A stretch of 64,000 nucleotides of DNA, taken from Planctomyces sp. GTDB lineage: Bacteria; Planctomycetota; Planctomycetia; Planctomycetales; Planctomycetaceae. The notes beneath the pieces are model-generated. The model ran no database searches and was not told the DNA's origin. It was given only the letters and a program-made list of their open reading frames with translations. Position 1 is the stretch's first letter, and each line of letters starts with the position of its first letter. A program made the translations under genes and the position numbers. Below are positions 50,850 through 60,512 of this stretch, piece by piece. Location: assembly GCA_019636235.1 (NCBI GenBank), contig JAHBXW010000003.1, positions 126,001 to 190,000 on the forward strand. Direction: 5' to 3'.

Positions 50850-50991
50850 CCAGCCGGCCGAACGCCCCGCCGCACGGCAACGCTGTCGCACCGGTCGCGC
50901 GTTCCCGCTGCGTGCCCAGCGACTGCGCCGTTGAGCGTCGCCGGGATGACCGCTCGCGATCTCCTCTTTCCCCGCGCCGCGGGAGACTTCC

Positions 50992-52455
50992 ATGACGACT
51001 CGTTCCGCCCTGTCCCGGCTGTTTCGCTGGGGCCGATGGATCCTCAGCCTGGCCCTGCTGGCCGGCCTGGCCGTGACGCACACGCGCTGGCTGCCGCCGC
51101 TGGAGCAGAGCGTGCGGCGGATCATCCAGTCGGCCCGCGGCACGCCGCCGACAGCCCCATCGGCCGCTGGCTCTCACGAGGACCATGATCACGATCATGG
51201 CGACAAAGGAGCGGAAATCCTGGAACTGTCCGCGAGGGCCCGCGGCAACCTGGGCCTGAACTCGGAGTTTCTGCAACCGCCGGCCCGCGAGACCTACCGG
51301 CGGTCGGTGACGATTCCGGGCCTGGTCGTCGATCGTCCGGGACGGACGCGCGTCGAGGTGTCGACGCCCATGGCGGGCGTCATCACGCATGTGCATGCCG
51401 TGCGGGGGGAATCCGTGCCGCCCGGCGCGGACCTCTTTCATCTGCGCATCACGGCGGAGGAGTTTGTGGATTCGCAAACCGACCTGCTGAAGACCCTGGG
51501 AGCGCTCGACGTCGAGGAACGGGAGATCACGAGGCTCTCGCAGTTGTCCGAAACCGGCGCGATCTCGCAGCGGACGCTGCTGGAACGCCAGTACGAACGG
51601 GACAAGCTTCAGGCGATCCTCAGCGCGCAGCGGGAGGCGCTGCGGCTGCATGGCCTGTCCGACGAGCAGGTCGAAGCCGTCGTTCGCGATCGCCGGCCTT
51701 TGAGCGAACTTGTCATTGTCGCCGTCTCGCCGGATGAGCACGACCCCGATGAGCCGCACCTCGAATCGATCCGCCCGGCGGCGCACGAGGAGCTTGATCC
51801 GTCGGATCAGCGACTCGTCCTGCAGGACGTCCGGATCCGCAAGGGGCAGACCGTGGCTGCGGGACAGACGCTCGCCGTGCTCGCTGATTACAGCGAGCTG
51901 TACATCGAAGGGCAGGCGTTCGAGCACGACATCCCGGCGCTGCTGGGCACGTTGGAACGCGGCTGGCCGATCACCGCGGCGTGGTCGCGTCCGGGGCAGC
52001 CCGCGGTCGTCGTCGGGGGGCTGGAACTCGCCTATTTCGGCAGCGAAATCGACGTCGACTCGCGAACGATGCCGTTTTATGTGCGGCTGCCGAACCGGAT
52101 CGTGCGGCGGACTCCCTCGCCGAACGGCTTCGAATACCTCGACTGGGCCTATCGCCCGGGCGAACGCCTGCAACTGCAGGTTCCCGTCGAGGAATGGCCG
52201 GACCAACTCGTCGTGCCGGTGCAGGCGGTGGCCAGGGACGGCGCGGACGCCTGGGTGTTCCGTTATCGGCAGCGAACGTTTGAACGGGTCGGCGTGCGGC
52301 TGCTGCACCGCGATCAGGTTTCGGCCGTCATCGCCGACGACGGCGCGCTGCGACCCAATGACCGGATCGCATTGAAGAGCGCCCACCAACTGCTGATGGC
52401 GTTTAAGAATCAGTCGGGCGGCGGCATCGATCCGCACGCCGGACATCAGCACTGA
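50992..52455 (+). CDS. RND efflux periplasmic adaptor (CusB/CzcB type)
   Basis: A 487-residue membrane-fusion protein. Residues about 15-30 are a signal-anchor, and SHEDHDHDHGDKG (about 61-73) is a His-rich metal-binding stretch. VEVSTPMAGVITHVHAVRGESV is the biotinyl-lipoyl motif, a helical hairpin follows (TDLLKTLGALDVEEREITRL...), and the beta-barrel/membrane-proximal domains end the protein. The tail DPHAGHQH is also His-rich. It links the inner-membrane pump encoded 11 bases downstream to an outer-membrane channel. GGGAG lies upstream of the ATG. Confidence 0.92.
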   Translation: MTTRSALSRLFRWGRWILSLALLAGLAVTHTRWLPPLEQSVRRIIQSARGTPPTAPSAAGSHEDHDHDHGDKGAEILELSARARGNLGLNSEFLQPPARETYRRSVTIPGLVVDRPGRTRVEVSTPMAGVITHVHAVRGESVPPGADLFHLRITAEEFVDSQTDLLKTLGALDVEEREITRLSQLSETGAISQRTLLERQYERDKLQAILSAQREALRLHGLSDEQVEAVVRDRRPLSELVIVAVSPDEHDPDEPHLESIRPAAHEELDPSDQRLVLQDVRIRKGQTVAAGQTLAVLADYSELYIEGQAFEHDIPALLGTLERGWPITAAWSRPGQPAVVVGGLELAYFGSEIDVDSRTMPFYVRLPNRIVRRTPSPNGFEYLDWAYRPGERLQLQVPVEEWPDQLVVPVQAVARDGADAWVFRYRQRTFERVGVRLLHRDQVSAVIADDGALRPNDRIALKSAHQLLMAFKNQSGGGIDPHAGHQH

Positions 52456-52466
52456 AAGGACTTGCC

Positions 52467-55400
52467 GTGCTGAACGCCATCATCCGCTTCGCGCTGCATC
52501 AACGGCTGCTGGTCATTGCGGCGGCGATCCTGGTGTCCGGACTGGGACTGGTCGTCGCGGCCCGGATGCCGATCGACGTGTTTCCGGATCTGGACCGGCC
52601 GCGAGTCGTCGTCATGACGGAGGCCCCCGGCCTGGCGCCGGAGGAGGTCGAATCGCGGATCACGTTCCCGATCGAAGCCGCGCTGAACGGAGCGAACGGC
52701 GTCGAAGCCGTTCGCAGTTCGTCCGCGGCGGGCATCTCGATCGTCAATGTCGATTTCGATTACGGAACCGACATCTACATCGACCGCCAGATCGTGACCG
52801 AGCGGCTGCAGGCCGCCCAGGACCGGCTGCCCGAAGGCGTGCGGCCGCACCTGGGGCCGGTCGCGTCGATCATGGGGCAGATGCTGATCGTCGGCCTCTG
52901 GAGCGACACGGGCGCGACCGACCCGTTGGAAATGCGCACGCTGGCCGACTGGGTCGTGCGCCAGCGGCTGCTGTCCGTGCCGGGCATCGCGCAGGTCTTC
53001 ACCATGGGGGGCGGCCGGAAACAGTTCCAGGTGCTGGTCGACCCCGCGGCGCTGGTGCGGCTGGGGATCACGCTGGGGGACGTCCGCGAGGCGCTCGTCC
53101 GAAGCAATGAAAACGCCGCCGGCGGGTACCTCGATCAACAGGGCCCCAATGAGTTGCTGGTTCGCGCGCTGGGGCGGATCCAGTCCATGGAAGACATCCG
53201 GCAGGTCGTCGTCGCGATTCGGGACGGCCGGCCTGTGACAATCGCCCACGTCGCGGATGTCCGCGCGGGTCCGCAGGTCCAGCGCGGGGACGGCGCCGCC
53301 TGGGAGCGCGACCCGGACGGCTGGACGGGCGGCCGAGCCGTCCTGTTGACGATCACCAAGCAGCCGGGCGCCGACACGCGGGCTGTGACGGCGCTGTCGC
53401 TGCAGGCCATCGAGGAGATTCGCCCCTCCCTGCCCGACGATCTGCGGATCGTTCCGATGTACTCGCAGCGATCCTTCATCGACCGGGCGATCGCCAACGT
53501 TTCAGTGGCCCTCCAGGAGGGGGTCGTGCTGGTGACGATCATCCTGATTCTGTTTCTGATGAACGTCCGGGTGACGCTCATCACGCTGACGGCCATCCCG
53601 CTGTCGGTGCTGGCGACGGCGGTCGTGTTCGCGGCGATGGGGCTGTCGATCAACACGATGACGCTCGGCGGCCTGGCGGTCGCGCTTGGCGAACTCGTGG
53701 ATGACGCGATCGTGGACGTCGAGAACATCCTCCGGCGGCTGCGGGAGAACCACAGCCTGGGCTCGCCCAAGCGTCCGCTGCTCGTCGTGTATCAGGCCAG
53801 CACCGAGATTCGGAACTCGATCGTTTACAGCACGATCATCGTCTGCCTGGTGTTTGTGCCGCTGTTCGGACTGTCGGGGATGGAAGGCCGACTGTTCATG
53901 CCGCTGGGGATCGCCTACGTGGTGTCGCTGACCGCGTCGCTGCTCGTCTCGCTGACGGTCACTCCGGTGCTCAGCTACTGGCTGCTGGGGCGCGGGACGG
54001 GGCCGGCGCACAGCGGCGACAGCCTGGTGCTGCGAACGTTGAAGCGGGCCTTCGGATCCGTGATCCGGTTCAGCCTGAGGTTTCCGCGAGCGAACCTGGC
54101 CGCAGTAACGACGGCCGTCGCCTTCGCCGGCCTGTTTGTCAGCGTCCTCGAACGGGATTTTCTGCCGCCGTTCAACGAGGGCGCCGTGCAGTTGAATGTG
54201 CTGCTGCCGCCGGGAACGTCGCTGACGACCTCGCGGGAGATCGCGGAGCGCGTCGACGGTCTGTTGCGCGAAATCGACTTCATCGAACGCATTTCGCGGC
54301 GGACCGGGCGCGCGGAGCTCGATGAGCATGCTGAAGGCGTCAGCACCAGCGAGTACATCCTTGAACTCAACCCCGACTCCCCGCTGACGCGGACGCAGCA
54401 GCTGGAACACATCCGCGAGGTCGTCAGCGAGGTCCCGGGCATCGTGACGTCCGGCGACCAGCCGCTGGCCCATCTCATTTCGCACATGCTGTCGGGCGTC
54501 AAAGCGCAGATCGGCATCAAGCTGTACGGCGACGACCTCGAGCGCCTGCGCCGCGAGGGGCAGGCCATGCGGAACGCGATTGCCGACATCCCCGGCGTCG
54601 CCGACCTGCTGCTCGAGCAGCAGGTCGAGGTTCCGCAGTTGCGGATCGAACTGCAGCGCGACCGGCTGCTGCAGTACGGGCTGTCGGTGCATGACGTGAA
54701 TTCCTTCATTGAAACGGCGCTCAACGGCGTGGTCGTGTCGGAGGTGGTCGAGGGGCAACGCGTGTTCGATCTGCTGGTCCGCTTCGGCAGCGAGTTCCGG
54801 GAGGACCTGGACGTGCTGCGGAGGCTGAGTTTGGAGACGCCGGGGGGCGGGCGCGTTCCGCTGGAGGCGGTGGCGGAGATCTACGAATCCACGGGGCCGA
54901 ACACGATCAATCGCGAACACGTCCGCCGGCGGATCGTGCTGCAGTGCAATGTCGCGGAACGCGGCGTGGTGGACGTGGTGCGGGACATCCAGTCGCGGCT
55001 GGAGCCGCTCGTCGAGGAGCTGCCGCCGGGATACTTCGTCGAGTACGGCGGCCAGTTCGAAAGTCAGCAGGCGGCGACGCGGATGCTGGCGGTGCTGTTC
55101 GTCGCGGCGATGATCGGCGTCTTTCTGGTGCTGTACACGCTGTTTCACTCCGTGAATTTGGCGCTGCAGGTGATGGCGGCGATTCCGATGGCCTTCATCG
55201 GAGCGGTCGCGGCGCTGGTGGCGACGGGTCAGACGCTGACCGTCGCGGCCATGGTGGGGTTCATCTCGCTGACGGGCATCGCCTCGCGCAACGGGATTCT
55301 GCTTTTGAACCACTACCTGCACCTGGTGCGCTACGAGTGCGAGGACTTCACGCCGTCGATGATCGTCCGGGCCGGCCTCGAACGGCTGGCGCCCGTGCTG

Positions 55401-55673
55401 ATGACGGCGTTGACGGCCGGCATCGGCCTGGTGCCGCTGGTGGTCGCCGGACACGAGCCGGGAAAAGAGATTCTGTATCCGGTGGCGACCGTCATTCTGG
55501 GAGGCGTCATCAGTTCGACGCTGCTTGACTTCTTCGTGCATCCCGCGCTGTTCTGGCTGTTCGGGTTGGATGCGGCGCGGCGAGTGGTCGCCCGGGACGC
55601 CGAACCGCCGCTGACGGCCGACGACTCCGACGACGACATGGCCCCAACGGCGCATGCGGGTCCGTCCGCGTGA
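52467..55673 (+). CDS. Heavy-metal efflux RND pump (CusA/CzcA type)
   Basis: A 1068-residue proton-driven transporter with 12 helices and two large periplasmic loops. PIDVFPDLDRPRVVV is the typical start of the first loop. The helix IV region LGGLAVALGELVDDAIVDVENI contains the conserved acidic residues that carry protons. LERDFLPPFNEGAVQLNV and TGIASRNGILLLNHYLHL are diagnostic. It should expel divalent or monovalent metal ions; which metal cannot be read. No outer-membrane factor gene is present in the window. Confidence 0.95.
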   Translation: MLNAIIRFALHQRLLVIAAAILVSGLGLVVAARMPIDVFPDLDRPRVVVMTEAPGLAPEEVESRITFPIEAALNGANGVEAVRSSSAAGISIVNVDFDYGTDIYIDRQIVTERLQAAQDRLPEGVRPHLGPVASIMGQMLIVGLWSDTGATDPLEMRTLADWVVRQRLLSVPGIAQVFTMGGGRKQFQVLVDPAALVRLGITLGDVREALVRSNENAAGGYLDQQGPNELLVRALGRIQSMEDIRQVVVAIRDGRPVTIAHVADVRAGPQVQRGDGAAWERDPDGWTGGRAVLLTITKQPGADTRAVTALSLQAIEEIRPSLPDDLRIVPMYSQRSFIDRAIANVSVALQEGVVLVTIILILFLMNVRVTLITLTAIPLSVLATAVVFAAMGLSINTMTLGGLAVALGELVDDAIVDVENILRRLRENHSLGSPKRPLLVVYQASTEIRNSIVYSTIIVCLVFVPLFGLSGMEGRLFMPLGIAYVVSLTASLLVSLTVTPVLSYWLLGRGTGPAHSGDSLVLRTLKRAFGSVIRFSLRFPRANLAAVTTAVAFAGLFVSVLERDFLPPFNEGAVQLNVLLPPGTSLTTSREIAERVDGLLREIDFIERISRRTGRAELDEHAEGVSTSEYILELNPDSPLTRTQQLEHIREVVSEVPGIVTSGDQPLAHLISHMLSGVKAQIGIKLYGDDLERLRREGQAMRNAIADIPGVADLLLEQQVEVPQLRIELQRDRLLQYGLSVHDVNSFIETALNGVVVSEVVEGQRVFDLLVRFGSEFREDLDVLRRLSLETPGGGRVPLEAVAEIYESTGPNTINREHVRRRIVLQCNVAERGVVDVVRDIQSRLEPLVEELPPGYFVEYGGQFESQQAATRMLAVLFVAAMIGVFLVLYTLFHSVNLALQVMAAIPMAFIGAVAALVATGQTLTVAAMVGFISLTGIASRNGILLLNHYLHLVRYECEDFTPSMIVRAGLERLAPVLMTALTAGIGLVPLVVAGHEPGKEILYPVATVILGGVISSTLLDFFVHPALFWLFGLDAARRVVARDAEPPLTADDSDDDMAPTAHAGPSA

Positions 55674-55798
55674 CGGGGGACAAGCGACGCGCGACAACCG
55701 GTCGCCGGGTCGTTGGCGATCCGTGCGGCATTTCGTTAGAAGCGTCGTCGGCCGCAACTGCCCGGCACGACCCGTCCATTGGCCTCCGGACTCCGCCC

Positions 55799-57247
55799 AT
55801 GATGGTCCCCCATCCACCGAGACAGCCTGCGCGGCGCCGGTTCCCCGGCGGCTGGCGGCTGGCGGCGCTGGCCGTTTTGTTTTCGGTCTGCCTGCAGTCC
55901 GCGGACGCCCCCGGACAGGACACGCTGGGCCCTCCGAACATCGTGCTGATCGTCGCCGACGACCTCGGCTACGGCGACCTGAGCTGCTACGGGCAGACGA
56001 AGTACCGCACGCCGCACATCGACCGGCTGGCCCGGGAAGGCATGCGGTTCACCGATTTCTATGCGGGGTCGACCGTCTGCGCGCCGTCCCGCTGCGTGCT
56101 GATGACGGGCCAGCACACGGGCCACTGCTTCATCCGCGGCAACTCCAAACAGAACCTCCGCGCGGGGGACGTCACCGTCGCCGAAATGCTGCAGCGCGGC
56201 GGCTACAAGTGCGGCGCCTTCGGCAAATGGGGCCTGGGCCACGAGAACAGCGGCGGATTGCCGACGCTGCAGGGATTCGACGCCTTCTACGGCTACCTCG
56301 ATCAGACGCATGCTCACAACTACTTCCCGGAATTCCTGATCCGGAACCGAAAGCGCGAGCCGCTGTCGAACGTCGTTCCGAACGCGACCCCGGACGGCGC
56401 CGGAGTGGCGACCGAGAAGAACCAGTACGCGCACGATCTGATCGTCGAAGAGGCCCGGGCCTTCATCGAGCGGAACCGCGACGACCCCTTCTTCCTGTAT
56501 CTCCCCGTGACCATCCCGCACGCCAACAACGAGGCGGGACAGGCGGGGATGGAGATTCCCGACATGGGCCGGTTTGCGAACGAGGACTGGCCGGCGCCCG
56601 AACAGGCCTTCGCGGCCATGGTGACGCATCTCGATCAGGATGTGGGCCTGATCCTGGACTTGCTCGAGGACTTGCGGCTGACGGAAAGGACGATTGTCCT
56701 GTTCACCTCGGACAACGGCCCACACAAGGAAGGGGGCCGCGATCCGGCCTTCTTTCAATCGAGCGGCCCGTTCCGGGGGATCAAGCGGGACCTGTACGAG
56801 GGGGGCATTCGCGTGCCGCTGATCGCGCGCTGGCCGGGGCGCATCCCCGCCGACAGCGTCAGCGCTCACTGGTCCTATTTCGGCGACCTGTTCGCCACGT
56901 TCTGCGATCTCGCCGGCGTGACGCCTCCCCCGGACCTCGACAGCGTCAGCCTCGCGCCGACGCTGCTCAACCGTCCCAAAGACCAGCAACTGCATGCCTA
57001 CCTGTACTGGGAATTCCACGAACGCGGGTTCGCGCAGGCGGTCCGACATGGAGAATGGAAGGCCGTCCACCAAGGAGGCCCGGAGGGCAAGATCGAGCTG
57101 TACAACCTGGCCGACGATCCCGCAGAGACGACCGACGTCAGCGCCCAAGAGCCCAACGTCGTCCGCCAGATGGCGGCCTTCATGAACGATGCGCACCAGC
57201 CCAGCCCCCACTGGCCGGTGAACTCACAGCGAAAGAATCCTCAGTGA
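55799..57247 (+). CDS. Secreted arylsulfatase
   Basis: A 482-residue type I sulfatase. An Arg-rich leader and a hydrophobic signal (WRLAALAVLFSVCLQSADA) start it. PNIVLIVADDLGYGDLSCYG binds calcium, and CAPSR at 94-98 is the signature whose cysteine becomes formylglycine. KWGLGH and FTSDNGPHKEGG supply further active-site residues. It removes sulfate from an unknown substrate, presumably a sulfated polysaccharide. The ATG at 55799 is used; ATG 55802 is equivalent. The stop overlaps the GTG of the next gene (GTGA). Confidence 0.94.
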   Translation: MMVPHPPRQPARRRFPGGWRLAALAVLFSVCLQSADAPGQDTLGPPNIVLIVADDLGYGDLSCYGQTKYRTPHIDRLAREGMRFTDFYAGSTVCAPSRCVLMTGQHTGHCFIRGNSKQNLRAGDVTVAEMLQRGGYKCGAFGKWGLGHENSGGLPTLQGFDAFYGYLDQTHAHNYFPEFLIRNRKREPLSNVVPNATPDGAGVATEKNQYAHDLIVEEARAFIERNRDDPFFLYLPVTIPHANNEAGQAGMEIPDMGRFANEDWPAPEQAFAAMVTHLDQDVGLILDLLEDLRLTERTIVLFTSDNGPHKEGGRDPAFFQSSGPFRGIKRDLYEGGIRVPLIARWPGRIPADSVSAHWSYFGDLFATFCDLAGVTPPPDLDSVSLAPTLLNRPKDQQLHAYLYWEFHERGFAQAVRHGEWKAVHQGGPEGKIELYNLADDPAETTDVSAQEPNVVRQMAAFMNDAHQPSPHWPVNSQRKNPQ

Positions 57248-58281
57248 ACTTGCGTCAGGCCCCGTCTCCCCTGCAGCCGGAGACGAACATTCGTGACCAT
57301 GCCGGCAGAATCGGCGACGGAATGTCCCGTCGCGAATACCTGCAGATCGCCGGCGTCTTTGGAGCCGCCGCGCTTCTGGGAACCACCATGTCGACCACAC
57401 TCAGCGGACAGGACGCGACCCCGAAACCGGACGCCGCACGCTTCCGGTTGTGCCTCAACACCAGCACGATCCGCGGGCAGGAGCTGCCCCTCGAGCAGGA
57501 AATCGAGATCGCGAGCAATGCCGGATTCACGGGAATCGAACCCTGGATCAGCGAAATCGAAAACGCGGTCGGCCGCGGAATTTCGCTGGCCGAACTCAGA
57601 ACGCGGATCAACGACGCGGGCCTGACGGTCGAGGGCGCCATCGGCTTCGCGCGGTGGATCGTCAACGACGACATCGAGCGGCAGCGGGGCCTGGACGAAA
57701 TGAAAAAGGATATGGACCTCGTCCGCGAACTGGGGGGCACGCGAATCGCCGCGCCGCCGGCCGGCATGCAGGACGAAGGCTCGTCGCCGCTGGACCTTCT
57801 CGAGGCGGCGGACCGTTACCGCGCCATCCTTGAACTCGGCGACGAAACGGGCGTCACGCCGATGATCGAAGTCTGGGGCTTCTCGAAAAATGTCGCCCGG
57901 CTGGGCGAAGCGGCCCTGATCGCCATCGAAAGCCAGCACCCCAAAGCCTGCATCCTGACCGACGTCTACCACCTGCATAAGGGGGGCTCGGACGCGCGGA
58001 GCCTCAAGCTGCTGTCCGGCCCCGCGCTGCCCGTCATGCACTTCAACGATTACCCCGGCGAGAAGACGCGGACCGAGCTGAACGACAGCGACCGCGTGTA
58101 CCCGGGGGACGGCATCGCGCCGCTGACCGAAATCCTGCACATCCTCCGCGACATCGGGTTCGATGGCGCGCTGTCGCTGGAGCTGTTCAACAAGTCCTAC
58201 TGGAAGGACGACGCTTCGACGGTCGCCAAGACGGGCATCGCCAAAATGAAGCAGGCGATCGCCGCCGCCTTCCCCGGTTGA
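57244..58281 (+). CDS. Tat-exported xylose-isomerase-like TIM-barrel protein
   Basis: A 345-residue protein from the GTG at 57244, which overlaps the sulfatase stop. An ATG at 57322 (MSRREYLQIAG) is a strong alternative with GGA just upstream. SRREYLQIAGVFGAAALLG is a twin-arginine signal. The mature part is an AP endonuclease/xylose isomerase-type barrel: GFTGIEPWISEI, ELGGTRIAAPPAG, MIEVWGFSKNV, LTDVYHLHKGG, VMHFNDYPG and GALSLELFNKSYW supply the metal-binding Glu, Asp and His positions. Relatives are sugar epimerases or isomerases; coupling with a sulfatase suggests polysaccharide breakdown. Confidence 0.9.
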   Translation: MNLRQAPSPLQPETNIRDHAGRIGDGMSRREYLQIAGVFGAAALLGTTMSTTLSGQDATPKPDAARFRLCLNTSTIRGQELPLEQEIEIASNAGFTGIEPWISEIENAVGRGISLAELRTRINDAGLTVEGAIGFARWIVNDDIERQRGLDEMKKDMDLVRELGGTRIAAPPAGMQDEGSSPLDLLEAADRYRAILELGDETGVTPMIEVWGFSKNVARLGEAALIAIESQHPKACILTDVYHLHKGGSDARSLKLLSGPALPVMHFNDYPGEKTRTELNDSDRVYPGDGIAPLTEILHILRDIGFDGALSLELFNKSYWKDDASTVAKTGIAKMKQAIAAAFPG

Positions 58282-58353
58282 CCGAACGGCGCCCACGCGA
58301 CGGATGCCGCCCGGACTGGGTCAGCACGCCCGTTTGAATTCCTCGCGACGCCG

Positions 58354-59535
58354 TTATTCCGCCTTGGAGAACCGATCGTACGCCGCGCGGACCTCCTCCT
58401 CCGGTACGTCCGCGTGCACGAACAGTCCGTATCGCAGCGTCAGCGCCTGTCCCGGTTCGAGCGTAACGGGCGCCGCCGACTGCGCGCCGTTGGTGTACGA
58501 GCTTTCGCCGAACGGACTCAGCGTGAACAGCCCGTAGTCGCGGACATGGAACCGGGAGGGGCGGAAGTTCGTGGGGTGATCCATCAGCGTCACGCCCAGT
58601 TGCCGGCCGCCGACCGGACCGCGGTAATCGACCCACGCCGATGGTTTGCCCCAGCAGGCGTTCGTTCCCCGCAGCCCCTCCGCGTTCACGACCGGCCCTC
58701 CGCCGGCGAACTCCCGCATGCTGTTCGGCAGTCGGATTCCAAACAGCCCTTCCTTCGTGTCGTGGAATGTGACCGCCTCACGCCCGGGACGCAGCTCGGC
58801 CGAATAGTCGATCAGCCGGTTGGCGTGCAGCCGCACCGTCGTCGTCTCAACCAGCACCGGCTTATCCTCGGCATCGACCCAGTGATTGGTGATCGTCAGC
58901 ACGGCCGGATCGCCGTTCTCAACAGTCAGCTCGGCCGCCTGGTTCACGATCCGCCCGCGCTCGGCCCAGTAGTCGATCTCGTTGACTTCATCGACCGACA
59001 TCCAGACCCCCTTGTGGTGCGGATGGTCGTAATACCGAGGGTGCAGCCGATCGACGTTCGACGGCGGGTTCTCATCAATCAGCCGGGTCACGACGCCGAT
59101 CATGGGCACGACGTCCGAGCGGCTGATCCACCCGGCCGGTTCCGCGATGCGAACGCCGTCAGGCCCGACCTCCACGGCCGTCAGAATCGCGCCGAAGTCG
59201 GCGCGCTGGATCGCGCCGTCCTTCCCGCCAATGGCCGCGTTTTCCTGAACGACGACCACCTGCCGCCGGGGATCGCCCGGTTCCGATTCGGGCTCTTCCA
59301 GGGCCTGGGCCAGCGCCTCGAACGAGCCCGCGGCGCCGATCGGCAGGAAAAACGGCTTCTTGAGCCCGGCATCGAACACGTACGCCAGGAACGCCTCCCC
59401 ATTGATGGTCGCTTTGACCGTCGATTTCCCTTTGGTCAGCGAGACGTCGCCGGCATCAGCGGGACTGGACGCGAACAGTCTGACCAGGAGACACAGGCAG
59501 GCGATGCGAAGAGTCACGACGGCTCCTGAGGGCAA
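58354..59535 (-). CDS. Secreted DUF6807 (PmoA-like) protein
   Basis: A 393-residue protein with a signal peptide (residues about 8-28). HPHHKGVWMSVDEVN is the family landmark, and DHPTNFRPSRFHVRDYGLF and ACWGKPSAWVDYRGPV follow. The family was annotated from similarity to methane oxygenase PmoA, but in Planctomycetes it is a soluble secreted protein of unknown function, often near sugar-degrading genes. It lies 62 bases after the TadE-like gene on the same strand, perhaps read through from it. Confidence 0.88.
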   Translation of the reverse strand: MPSGAVVTLRIACLCLLVRLFASSPADAGDVSLTKGKSTVKATINGEAFLAYVFDAGLKKPFFLPIGAAGSFEALAQALEEPESEPGDPRRQVVVVQENAAIGGKDGAIQRADFGAILTAVEVGPDGVRIAEPAGWISRSDVVPMIGVVTRLIDENPPSNVDRLHPRYYDHPHHKGVWMSVDEVNEIDYWAERGRIVNQAAELTVENGDPAVLTITNHWVDAEDKPVLVETTTVRLHANRLIDYSAELRPGREAVTFHDTKEGLFGIRLPNSMREFAGGGPVVNAEGLRGTNACWGKPSAWVDYRGPVGGRQLGVTLMDHPTNFRPSRFHVRDYGLFTLSPFGESSYTNGAQSAAPVTLEPGQALTLRYGLFVHADVPEEEVRAAYDRFSKAE

Positions 59536-59597
59536 GGATGCGGCGGCCCCCGGCGGGGCGAATCAAGGCGGGGTCGAACCGGCAGCGCCGGCCGACG

Positions 59598-60512
59598 CTA
59601 CGGAGCATGCACGGTCGGACGCAGGGACTGCAACCCTTCCAGCGTCATCGTCGCCGTCGCCGACAGCGACGTCTTGTACACGCCGTCCTCCCGAATGATC
59701 CGACCGTCCCGGTTGGCGATCCCCGCCGCCAGCCACCGCGCCGGTCCCGGCAACAGCACGAACCGGTGCCGAACGGTCGCCTCGACGCCATCCTGCCAGC
59801 CCGCCTCCGAGGGGTTATGCCGCACGATCGGATGACCTGTCGGGTTGTACGTCGCCAGTCCGCCGACCGAGCTGCGAATGCCGGAATCGATGATGCGGAT
59901 GTCGACCGTCGTGTTCGCGTAGCTGTAACCGACCTTGTTCGCCAGGCGCTGCGGAAGCCGGGCATTCGGGCCGGCCGCGGCATCCAGAGCGGGAACGACC
60001 TGGGCCAGCGCGACGGCGGCGGACGCGGCCAGCGGCGACGGCGCCGGACCGACCTGCCGCGACGGCGCAATGGCCGCGCAGGCCAGAGCGGCGGCGGACA
60101 GTATCTCCTGCGATTTGCGATTCGGCTGCTGCTCGACGCCGGCCAGCGACAGCCTCCACACAGCGGCGACAGGGCGTCCGTCCGGGAGTTCATTCTCGCG
60201 GGCGTTCCCCGTTGATGCGGGAATCCACACGCTCGCAGATCGCGCCGCCGCGAAGGCCGCGTAGTGCACCACGCACACCGCGATCATCAACTGGCTGATC
60301 TGCGCCACAAACAGCGCCAGCAGCAGAAACAGCGGGAACGTCATCACGAATGCGAGGCTCTGGACTGCGCCCGACTCGTCCCCCGCCAGCCGCCGCCACT
60401 TCCCGGGCCGCAGCTTCATCCCGCTGAACCGCAGCAGCGCCACGCCCGCCACGCCGCACCCGCTCAGGAGCAACACAAACGGCCACAACGCGCTGGCGAG
60501 AGCGGGCGACAT
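59598..60512 (-). CDS. TadE-like pilus assembly protein
   Basis: A 304-residue protein. An N-terminal hydrophobic segment (LWPFVLLLSGCGVAGVALL) precedes a basic loop and the TadE-type segment DESGAVQSLAFVMTFPLFLL, a class III-like prepilin motif with a long hydrophobic helix. FAAARSASVWIPA and a beta-rich extracytoplasmic region follow. Minor pseudopilins of this type assemble with Flp pilins. Its ATG is directly after the stop of the prepilin peptidase gene with no spacer. Confidence 0.82.
   Translation of the reverse strand: MSPALASALWPFVLLLSGCGVAGVALLRFSGMKLRPGKWRRLAGDESGAVQSLAFVMTFPLFLLLALFVAQISQLMIAVCVVHYAAFAAARSASVWIPASTGNARENELPDGRPVAAVWRLSLAGVEQQPNRKSQEILSAAALACAAIAPSRQVGPAPSPLAASAAVALAQVVPALDAAAGPNARLPQRLANKVGYSYANTTVDIRIIDSGIRSSVGGLATYNPTGHPIVRHNPSEAGWQDGVEATVRHRFVLLPGPARWLAAGIANRDGRIIREDGVYKTSLSATATMTLEGLQSLRPTVHAP

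Noticed and set aside
53502-55817. 771-codon minus-strand frame
   Set aside because: Antisense to the RND pump; His/Arg/Gln-rich, no domain.
55654-57243. Upstream extension of the TIM-barrel frame through the whole sulfatase gene
   Set aside because: Only the part after 57244 has similarity; the rest is an alternate frame of the sulfatase.
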